From: JAIBAI01 sp044238875 | GTDB lineage: Bacteria > Bacteroidota > Bacteroidia > M30B66 | Direction: 5' to 3' | DNA length: 5,279 bases | NCBI GenBank assembly: GCA_044238875.1 | Contig: JBIICM010000178.1 | Location: forward strand, 1 to 5,279 | In this document: positions 1 through 4,902 of the stretch, piece by piece | How the letters are laid out: every line of letters begins with the position of its first letter | Numbering within the stretch: position 1 is the stretch's first letter | The notes under the pieces: model-generated | The model's database searches: none | What the model saw: only the letters and a program-made list of their open reading frames with translations | Told to the model about the DNA's origin: nothing | Program-made: the position numbers and the translations under genes

Positions 1-71
1 GTTCTTGGCGTCGGATCTTTCTGGATCCGTTCTCTCAGTTCATCGGCATTGACACGGTTGTATAAAAACAT
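1..71 (-). CDS. trhO: TrhO-like tRNA uridine-34 hydroxylase, N-terminal fragment cut by the window edge
   Basis: Only the first 23 codons and two bases of the next are present. The peptide begins MFLYNRVNADELRERIQKD and ends in PTPR, and the partial codon AC can only encode Thr. This lines up with the start of E. coli TrhO (YceA, UPF0176), as I remember it: an LxNR motif, a helix with a conserved Leu, then PRTT before the SFYKY segment. TrhO is a rhodanese-domain enzyme that hydroxylates uridine 34 of certain tRNAs using oxygen. The catalytic part lies outside the window. The ATG at 71 is the first after an in-frame TAG, apart from a TTG at 80. No good Shine-Dalgarno sits close to the ATG; a purine-rich AAGGTAGGA lies about 19 nt upstream. 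The gene follows the small membrane protein gene by 29 nt and may be co-transcribed with it or use its own promoter at 78-85. The assignment rests on about 24 residues, so it is moderate. Confidence 0.55.
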   Translation of the reverse strand, partial: MFLYNRVNADELRERIQKDPTPR

Positions 72-77
72 GGCCCG

Positions 78-85
78 CAAAGATA
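78..85 (-). promoter_or_regulatory. Possible Bacteroidota -7 element for the trhO-like gene
   Basis: The minus strand reads TATCTTTG, an exact TAnnTTTG match, ending 6 nt before the ATG at 71. A TTG that could act as the -33 element lies 16 nt upstream of it, slightly closer than the usual 17-23 nt. If used, transcription would begin at or next to the start codon. The element sits between the stop codon of the preceding gene and this start. Confidence 0.4.
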
Positions 86-100
86 CTGATTCCTACCTTT

Positions 101-463
101 TCAATACCGGGGATCAGACGGCTGTTTTTCTCCGCTTTTCTTCCATGCAGCGGGGAAATAAAAGAAGAGCCACCATGCAATGGAAACAACTCCTGCCAGA
201 AAAAAAACAAAACAATAATTGCGTATGTCAAATGCGTAAAATTCATCGAGCATCCAGATGGAGTTGGCACAAATCCAACAGGCAATAGAAAGATTCGGGA
301 AAAACTCCGGCATAGATTTTCTGGACCGTACCACGAAAAAAAGGGCCAGCAGTATAGCCGGAGCAATCATCACAAGTGCCACAGGGCGCCAAAGCATGGC
401 CCAGCAAAGGTCTTTGATCAGCCATAAGGGAATGTGTAAATTTTCAAGCAAACGCAAGCGCAT
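101..463 (-). CDS. Small three-helix membrane protein of unknown function
   Basis: This 120-residue protein is of no family I can name. Residues 10-24 form a Trp-rich, probably amphipathic stretch (IPLWLIKDLCWAMLW). Three hydrophobic segments follow, at about 27-46, 56-74 and 83-103. The connecting loop after the first is basic (RSRKS), which would place it in the cytoplasm by the positive-inside rule. The C-terminal tail after residue 106 is hydrophilic and charged. Trp and Phe are abundant, and there is a WICANSIWMLDEF motif in the second segment. No catalytic motif or signal peptide cleavage site is visible. This frame is preferred over the overlapping open frame at 40-366 because it has a clean membrane-protein pattern and a promoter-like TAGATTTG 4 nt before its ATG. 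It ends 29 nt before the trhO-like gene, so the two may form an operon. Similar small membrane proteins occur in Bacteroidota, but I know of no function for them. Confidence 0.78.
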   Translation of the reverse strand: MRLRLLENLHIPLWLIKDLCWAMLWRPVALVMIAPAILLALFFVVRSRKSMPEFFPNLSIACWICANSIWMLDEFYAFDIRNYCFVFFLAGVVSIAWWLFFYFPAAWKKSGEKQPSDPRY

Positions 464-467
464 AATG

Positions 468-475
468 CAAATCTA
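468..475 (-). promoter_or_regulatory. Possible -7 element just upstream of the small membrane protein gene
   Basis: The minus strand reads TAGATTTG, an exact TAnnTTTG match, with 4 nt between it and the ATG at 463. No clear TTG is found at the expected -33 distance, only a T-rich stretch. If functional, it implies a leaderless or nearly leaderless mRNA. The 86 nt between this gene and the receiver gene hold no convincing terminator; there is an imperfect repeat of CTGAATA at 479-485 and 503-509. Confidence 0.35.
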
Positions 476-549
476 TGACTGAATACTTTTAAAATAATCG
501 TGCTGAATATACTTTTTACCGACAGGGCACAATATATCAGATCAGCAAT

Positions 550-972
550 TTAACCATTGGTTGATCCGTCGTTTTCGCGTATGCAAGCAATCATATGCAT
601 CAGTTTATCAAGGCTTAGGGGCTTTTCAACAAACTCCTTAACCGCGCTATAACTTGCTGCTTTTCTCTTGTCGGCGGGATCAATAGAGGATGAACAAATA
701 AAAATTGAAATTCTTTCTTTAAATTCGGCATGCAATTGCTCAAACTTATCTAAAAAACACCATCCGTCACAAATGGGCATATTCAGATCGAGCACAATGA
801 TGCACGGTGGATTTGACTTTTGATTGTAAATCCTAAGCAACTCATTAGAGGCTTCCGCTCCATTAATAAATGTCGTGAACGATTCGGTTATTTTATTTTT
901 GGTGAATAGTTTTGTGCTAAGCAGCAAAAAAAGTTCATCATCATCAACAATCCAAAAACAGGGTTCTTTCAT
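550..972 (-). CDS. Stand-alone response regulator receiver protein
   Basis: This 140-residue protein is a single CheY-like receiver domain with no DNA-binding or enzymatic output. The expected residues are all present: the acidic pocket at D10-D12 (WIVDDDE), the phospho-acceptor D62 in VLDLNMP, a Ser in place of the switch Thr (S94 in ICSSS), and K117 followed by P118 (EKP). It should accept phosphate from the histidine kinase encoded immediately upstream. Its ATG overlaps the kinase stop codon (ATGA, 4 nt shared), which indicates translational coupling and a cognate pair. The purine run AAAGAAAAGAA before the start is only a weak ribosome site. Six cysteines (C5, C57, C68, C72, C93, C130) are more than usual for a receiver. 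Having no output domain, it probably acts by protein-protein contact or passes phosphate to another protein. The family assignment is secure; the target is unknown. Confidence 0.97.
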   Translation of the reverse strand: MKEPCFWIVDDDELFLLLSTKLFTKNKITESFTTFINGAEASNELLRIYNQKSNPPCIIVLDLNMPICDGWCFLDKFEQLHAEFKERISIFICSSSIDPADKRKAASYSAVKEFVEKPLSLDKLMHMIACIRENDGSTNG

Positions 973-3845
973 TTCTTTTCTTTGCTTGGTAATTCAATGG
1001 TGAAGGCAGATCCTTTACCAGGCGAACTTTTAACTGTTATGGTTCCGCCCATTGCTTCCACTTGTGATTTGGTGATATAAAGACCGATACCCCTTGCATC
1101 AGGGTTTCCATGGAATTTCTGAAAAATTCCGAAAATCTTTTTCCCGTGCATTGCTAAGTCAATTCCAATACCATTATCTGATACACTCAAGGTGTATTTC
1201 CTCTCCGTTTTTTTTGCATCAATTTTCAAAACAAGTTTGGCGTCTTTCTTTCGATATTTAAAAGCGTTGGATATTAAATTCAGCATGATGCTGTTCATGT
1301 AATTATTATCTGCCATGACAAAAAAGTCATCGGGGAAATTAAGTGACATAAGGAATTCTTCTCCACCACTGTTTTTTCCCATGGCGATAAGGGCTGTATT
1401 GATGCATTCTGTTAATACTACTTTTTGGATGTTTGTAGTTGTTTTGTTCGAAAGGTTCAACAGTTCATTCAGATCAGCCAGTGTTCGTTCCAGGTTTTCA
1501 CTTGCCTTGATTAATGGCGCTGTAATTGAATGTATTTCGTTTAAATCGGTTTCGTTCTTCAACAAACCTAAAAAGCCATTTATTGTACTTGAATGAGAGC
1601 GTATATTATGTGAAACAACATAAGAAAAGTTCATTACCTTCTTGTGTTGTTCACTTATTATTTTAAGGGCTTTCCTGAGCGATTTTTCATTTCTGCTTCT
1701 TTCGGTAATGTCAACAAAAGTGACGGAGAAAATATCTGTATCTGGAGCCTCACTGATGAGTATTCCTTTGCATAGTAACTCGGAAATATTACCACTTTTT
1801 GATGTAAACTGAATGTTTAGTTCGAAATCTTCTTTTTTATCGGCATGCAACTTTTTACTTAACAATCTGTTTGTTTTACTGTCAGCGAAATAATTGGAGA
1901 TATACTTTCGTTTCTCATGTTTTTTTAACAGTTCCGGGTATTTTATACTCAGGAAGTCATTATCATAAATGATCAAGCCTTCTGAATTTAAAAGGATTTC
2001 GCCGAAATCACTATGATCAAAAATGCTTTTAAACCTTTTTATTTCATTGTGATATTTTTTCAGGCTTAAACCTGAACTGAACAGGTCCCCTGCAAGCCTG
2101 AGTTTTGAAATTTCATTGTTGGTCCAGTAACGCTGTTTTTGTACTGAATCCAAACCATAAAACCCGATAAGATCTGCTGATTGAAAAACAGGAACTACAA
2201 TTAATGATTTTATATCCTGTTGCTCAAGCAAGGCTTTTTCATTTTCCGCTTCAAGGCCGAGTTCTTTTACAAAAGGAATATTGATAATTTGGTTTTCAAG
2301 CAGGTTTTTCCAGAACCAGGGAAAAATATCTACCGGCAGATCTTTAAGAAATTCAATTTGAGGCTCTGTTCCATGGGAGCACCATTCAATCGTATTTGAA
2401 ATGGTTTCAGCATTAAAATTCCGATGAAAATAATAGGCCCTGTCAACTAAAAAATGCTGACCCAGGTAGGCCATAAAATCATTCAGAATAGTGTCAATAA
2501 AAATTGGGTCTGATTTAATGATATCAATGTAAAACCCTGAAACCTGCAGATTAAATTCTATCAAACTTCTGTTTTCATACTCCAGTTTTTTTTCCTTTGT
2601 AATATTTCTTATCAGGCAAAGTTGATAGTACTTATTGTAAAAGGAAAAGCGCATTTCATAGATTGTATCTGTTTCAGCTACAGGAGCATTTTCAATGATT
2701 ACGGACTGATTGTTCGATATTTTCCTTTGAGTTGCATTGATGGCCTTGCTGATCTGATCCTTATTTGTTTGAAAAAGTTCTGTTAAAACACGCTTACTGA
2801 TTACGGTTAATCCTGCCATTTCATCAGCCGGAATCGCCGCTTCATTTTGAGGTTGTTCTGTTTCCAGATCAATCAGATAAAGTGTATCGGGCATCGCATT
2901 CAATATGGCTTGCAACTTTTCTTTCTCTTCTTTAATCCGTTGCTGAATAATATATTTTTCTGTTATATCCTTTTGAATAGAAATAAATTTGGTGAATATA
3001 CCATCAGATTCAGCGTAGGGATAAATACTTAAATCAACAATATATTCCTTGCCGTTTTTCGTATAATTAACAATTTCACACTGAGTGAACGTTTTCTTTT
3101 TAAGGGCATTGCGGATTTTTTGTTTTACCTGCGCATTTGTAGCTTTTCCCTGCAAAAAATCTCCCGGCCTCCGGCCTTTAATTTCTGCCAGATGGTACCC
3201 ACTGAGATCTGTAAATGCCTGATTTACATATATTATTTTAGAATCAAGATCGGTTACCACAATTGCATCCTTAGAATTGCCTGAAAGAAACGACAATAAA
3301 CTTATCTCTTTATTTAATTCAAGTGTTTGATGGGTTCTGTTGATTTCCAGAAAAGCCCTTCCAACAGTTTCGGAGAAAAAAGAAAAAAAACTGATCGCCT
3401 GTTCATTGAATGCGTTCTCATGAACACTGGCTGCAGCCATAACCCCAACTATTTCTTCCCCGACGACGATCGGCTGATACAACCTTGATTTCAGATGAAA
3501 ACTTCGTTCGCTTTCGCTGATCAACCTGTTTTCAGCCAGATCGTCATTGCTTTGTATCAGGGGCTGCCCTGTTTTAAAAACATGACCAGGGTGCCGTTCC
3601 ATAGCAGTTTCTTCTGCTTTCAGTCGTTCCTTTTCGGTAAACCCATGGGCCATGTATAGCTTAAGTCTTTTTTCTTCCTTGTCATAAAGGAAAAGGCCTG
3701 CATGATCCATTGGCAAGATACGCTCCAACCATTCTTCTGTAAACAAAACCAGTTGTTCATGATTTGTAACTAAAAAGATTTCACCAACAATCTTTTTACA
3801 AAGGTCATAGGCCTCGCCTGCGGCGATTTTTGAGTAATGCTGCAT
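969..3845 (-). CDS. Soluble multi-sensor histidine kinase, GAF-PAS-PAS-GAF-PAS-kinase core
   Basis: This 958-residue protein has no signal peptide or membrane segment, so it should act in the cytoplasm. Domains in order, with approximate limits: GAF 14-166; PAS 185-298, with the GRRPGDFLQGK loop; a divergent PAS 305-416; a second GAF 430-597; a third PAS 605-716; a dimerisation/phospho-acceptor helix 735-800; and an HATPase domain 805-953. The phospho-acceptor is H746 in SYVVSHNIRSHSS. The ATP-binding boxes are clear: N box around N856-N860 (NLISNAFKY), G1 box D890-NGIGI, F box FGIFQKF, G2 box G919-IGL. H746 is followed by Asn rather than Glu/Asp, and the common Pro of the H box is a His. The first PAS lacks the LOV photo-adduct Cys. 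The ATG at 3845 is the first after an in-frame TAA three codons upstream. The gene lies 64 nt after the HbpS-like gene and overlaps the receiver gene by 4 nt, so the three are probably one operon. The ligands of the GAF and PAS domains cannot be read from the sequence. Confidence 0.97.
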   Translation of the reverse strand: MQHYSKIAAGEAYDLCKKIVGEIFLVTNHEQLVLFTEEWLERILPMDHAGLFLYDKEEKRLKLYMAHGFTEKERLKAEETAMERHPGHVFKTGQPLIQSNDDLAENRLISESERSFHLKSRLYQPIVVGEEIVGVMAAASVHENAFNEQAISFFSFFSETVGRAFLEINRTHQTLELNKEISLLSFLSGNSKDAIVVTDLDSKIIYVNQAFTDLSGYHLAEIKGRRPGDFLQGKATNAQVKQKIRNALKKKTFTQCEIVNYTKNGKEYIVDLSIYPYAESDGIFTKFISIQKDITEKYIIQQRIKEEKEKLQAILNAMPDTLYLIDLETEQPQNEAAIPADEMAGLTVISKRVLTELFQTNKDQISKAINATQRKISNNQSVIIENAPVAETDTIYEMRFSFYNKYYQLCLIRNITKEKKLEYENRSLIEFNLQVSGFYIDIIKSDPIFIDTILNDFMAYLGQHFLVDRAYYFHRNFNAETISNTIEWCSHGTEPQIEFLKDLPVDIFPWFWKNLLENQIINIPFVKELGLEAENEKALLEQQDIKSLIVVPVFQSADLIGFYGLDSVQKQRYWTNNEISKLRLAGDLFSSGLSLKKYHNEIKRFKSIFDHSDFGEILLNSEGLIIYDNDFLSIKYPELLKKHEKRKYISNYFADSKTNRLLSKKLHADKKEDFELNIQFTSKSGNISELLCKGILISEAPDTDIFSVTFVDITERSRNEKSLRKALKIISEQHKKVMNFSYVVSHNIRSHSSTINGFLGLLKNETDLNEIHSITAPLIKASENLERTLADLNELLNLSNKTTTNIQKVVLTECINTALIAMGKNSGGEEFLMSLNFPDDFFVMADNNYMNSIMLNLISNAFKYRKKDAKLVLKIDAKKTERKYTLSVSDNGIGIDLAMHGKKIFGIFQKFHGNPDARGIGLYITKSQVEAMGGTITVKSSPGKGSAFTIELPSKEKK

Positions 3846-3909
3846 ACCGTGTTAGACAGAAGATATGCTGGTATTACAGAAATTGTCGAACCGGATCACC
3901 AGAAAAATC

Positions 3910-4335
3910 TTAAATTTCGAGGATTTGCAGTGCTGCTGTAACACATTGCTCATCCTGCTTGTAATGGCCGCCGCTTACTCCTATTGATCCTACGAGTGAT
4001 GGACCGGCATAAATAGGTGAACCACCTCCCAGCAAAATAAAGCCGGGCAAATCACCGGCCCCCTGCTTAAGAATTTCATCGTCTTTTATAAAGTTATACC
4101 ATGATTCTCCAGTAGGTATTCCAAAACCAAGGGCGAGTTTTGCTTTTTTTCTTGAGGTTTCTATTGATATAAGCGGGGCTCTGTCCATCCGGTAGAAAAT
4201 TAATTCATTGCCGGCGTCATCCAATACAGACACAGAAATATTCAAACCAAGCTCAAATGCACGTTTTACGGCTGCTTTTACTAAAGTATCAGCAACTTGA
4301 GCGCTTATACTTTTCTTTTCCAACAAATCTTTCAT
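3910..4335 (-). CDS. HbpS/GlcG family (DUF336) heme-binding or heme-degrading-like protein
   Basis: This 141-residue protein is of normal length for the PF03928 family, which includes Streptomyces HbpS, GlcG and the C-terminal domain of some PduO proteins. Family hallmarks visible are: VSVLDDAGNELIFYRMD (34-51) with the RMD motif and a following A-P-x-x-S-I; the KAKLALGFGIPT stretch (64-75); GGGSPI (103-108); and VGSIGVSGG (115-123) followed by H124 and QDEQC. HbpS proteins bind and degrade heme and form oligomers; many other members have no known role. There is no signal peptide, so unlike secreted Streptomyces HbpS this one should be cytosolic. It is the first gene of a minus-strand set with the kinase (64 nt downstream) and the receiver, which suggests a sensory accessory role. 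Expression may start from TAAATTTG, 5 nt before the ATG, and a large dyad lies just upstream. Family membership is firm; heme as ligand and a partnership with the kinase are inferences. Confidence 0.93.
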   Translation of the reverse strand: MKDLLEKKSISAQVADTLVKAAVKRAFELGLNISVSVLDDAGNELIFYRMDRAPLISIETSRKKAKLALGFGIPTGESWYNFIKDDEILKQGAGDLPGFILLGGGSPIYAGPSLVGSIGVSGGHYKQDEQCVTAALQILEI

Positions 4336-4340
4336 CGAAG

Positions 4341-4348
4341 CAAATTTA
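4341..4348 (-). promoter_or_regulatory. Possible -7 element of the HbpS-like gene and downstream kinase cassette
   Basis: The minus strand reads TAAATTTG, an exact TAnnTTTG match, ending 5 nt before the ATG at 4335. No clear TTG is seen 17-23 nt upstream, so the -33 element is weak or an activator is needed. There is no Shine-Dalgarno in the short gap. Start-site mapping would be expected to show a leaderless or nearly leaderless transcript. Confidence 0.42.
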
Positions 4349-4367
4349 TAGCTATTTCAGGCTTTTC

Positions 4368-4409
4368 GGGAATACGGATTGTAATATTAACATTACAGGA
4401 AACATTCCC
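4368..4409. promoter_or_regulatory. 42-nt nested dyad upstream of the HbpS-like gene, possible operator
   Basis: Two perfect hexamer inverted repeats share one centre: GGGAAT, 6 nt, TGTAAT, 6 nt, ATTACA, 6 nt, ATTCCC. The inner pair is at 4380-4385 and 4392-4397, the outer at 4368-4373 and 4404-4409. The three spacers are all 6 nt and do not pair. It begins 20 nt beyond the TAAATTTG element, so a bound protein would cover the -33 area and upstream. No T-run follows on either strand, so it does not look like a terminator. The regulator is unknown. Confidence 0.4.
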
Positions 4410-4434
4410 AAAACCTATACGTGTTTTAAAATTT

Positions 4435-4467
4435 AAAGTTATAACTTTTATCTGTTAAAATCTGTTA
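4435..4467. repeat. 14-bp perfect palindrome next to a tandem heptamer
   Basis: AAAGTTATAACTTT (4435-4448) is its own reverse complement. Just after it, TCTGTTA occurs twice (4451-4457 and 4461-4467) with start points exactly 10 bp apart, one helical turn. In such AT-rich DNA short symmetric elements arise easily, so a binding-site role is only a suggestion. Confidence 0.25.
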
Positions 4468-4502
4468 GGTTATTTACTGTTCATCCGAACTTTTCAATAT
4501 TG

Positions 4503-4640
4503 AACCCGGATTATGCATTAGAAGCGCATCGCTCTAATGCATAGCGCATTGGCTATGAGCGCAGCAACCGGGTTAACCGCGATGAATCGCAGATTCCTTC
4601 GGCCCTTGGGGCAATTTGTGCAATTCTATTGCATAAATTG
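4503..4640. repeat. Cluster of hairpins, possibly an intergenic repeat element or structured RNA
   Basis: An outer pair AACCCGG (4503-4509) and CCGGGTT (4568-4574) encloses an 11-bp perfect inverted repeat, TATGCATTAGA (4512-4522) and TCTAATGCATA (4533-4543). Its loop can form three more GC pairs (4524-4526 with 4530-4532). A 6-bp hairpin CATAGC/GCTATG (4540-4545, 4552-4557) overlaps the right arm of the 11-bp repeat, so the two exclude each other. After GCGAT-GA-ATCGC (4579-4590) comes a 13-bp stem with a TCT loop (4612-4624, 4628-4640). Its only mismatch, G4618 against T4634, would be a G-U pair in plus-strand RNA but C-A in minus-strand RNA. The block is richer in GC than the surrounding DNA. 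No T-run follows the stems, so it is not a classical terminator. A dispersed repeat is the most likely explanation. Confidence 0.5.
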
Positions 4641-4727
4641 GGTTGAAGAAAGGTTGCTAAAGCTTTTCCCATCAAAGGTTTGGGGTTTTATTCCAATTAC
4701 AAATGGTTTAATGTGAGCAAAAAATGG

Positions 4728-4753
4728 TTGATAGGTATTAATACCTATATTTG
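4728..4753 (+). promoter_or_regulatory. Possible promoter with an 18-bp perfect palindrome over its -7 element
   Basis: ATAGGTATTAATACCTAT (4731-4748) is a perfect palindrome. It fills the space between a TTG (4728-4730) and a plus-strand TATATTTG (4746-4753), overlapping the first three bases of the latter. TTG and TATATTTG are 15 nt apart, a little under the usual 17-23. A repressor binding the palindrome would block this promoter. Transcription would start near 4760 and run about 145 nt before the GAF gene at 4903. Both the promoter and the operator are inferred from sequence alone. Confidence 0.4.
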
Positions 4754-4902
4754 GGTGTTGTTGGCGGTACATACAGATCCGCAGAATTATCAATAAATTT
4801 GAAACCTGAAGCTGCATATTCAAGTTTAACGTCTTTTTATAGAGCCGGGTTCTTTCTACCGGAAGTTGGATCTGATCGCTGCTAATTTAATGTGCTGTTG
4901 TT

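Larger units (their letters stand above)
4336..4902. other. 567-nt intergenic region between the HbpS-like gene and the rightward GAF gene
   Basis: I find no convincing gene here. From left to right it contains the HbpS-like promoter, a 42-nt nested dyad, an AT-rich stretch with a 14-bp palindrome and a tandem heptamer, a more GC-rich block of hairpins (4503-4640), an 18-bp palindrome overlapping a TATATTTG element, and a second plus-strand TAAATTTG at 4794-4801. The last has no suitable TTG upstream and lies about 100 nt before the next ATG. A minus-strand open frame (4626-4823, 65 codons) and a plus-strand one (4537-4716, 59 codons) are open by chance or are remnants; neither resembles a protein I know. 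No tRNA or rRNA was recognised. Confidence 0.6.

Noticed and set aside
40..366. Minus-strand open frame of 108 codons overlapping the small membrane protein gene
   Set aside because: It lies in another frame of the 120-residue membrane protein gene, which has the better protein pattern and promoter. It also runs through the start of the trhO-like gene in the wrong frame.
464..549. Terminator between the receiver gene and the small membrane protein gene
   Set aside because: I found no stable stem followed by a T-run, so read-through from the receiver gene into the next genes remains possible.
3157..3180. GRRPGDFLQGK loop in the first PAS as a LOV photosensor
   Set aside because: LOV domains need a Cys in the GRNCRFLQ motif, and here no Cys is present. 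A blue-light role is not supported.
4612..4640. 13-bp stem with a 3-nt loop as a Rho-independent terminator
   Set aside because: The stem is AT-rich and no T-run follows on either strand. It also lies between divergent genes, where no terminator is needed.
4794..4801. Plus-strand TAAATTTG as the promoter of the GAF gene
   Set aside because: The match is exact, but no TTG lies 17-23 nt upstream and the ATG is about 100 nt away. In AT-rich DNA a single 6-base match is weak evidence.
4626..4823. Minus-strand open frame of 65 codons
   Set aside because: It has no ribosome site, no recognisable domain and a composition unlike the neighbouring proteins, and it runs through the 18-bp palindrome and a hairpin arm.
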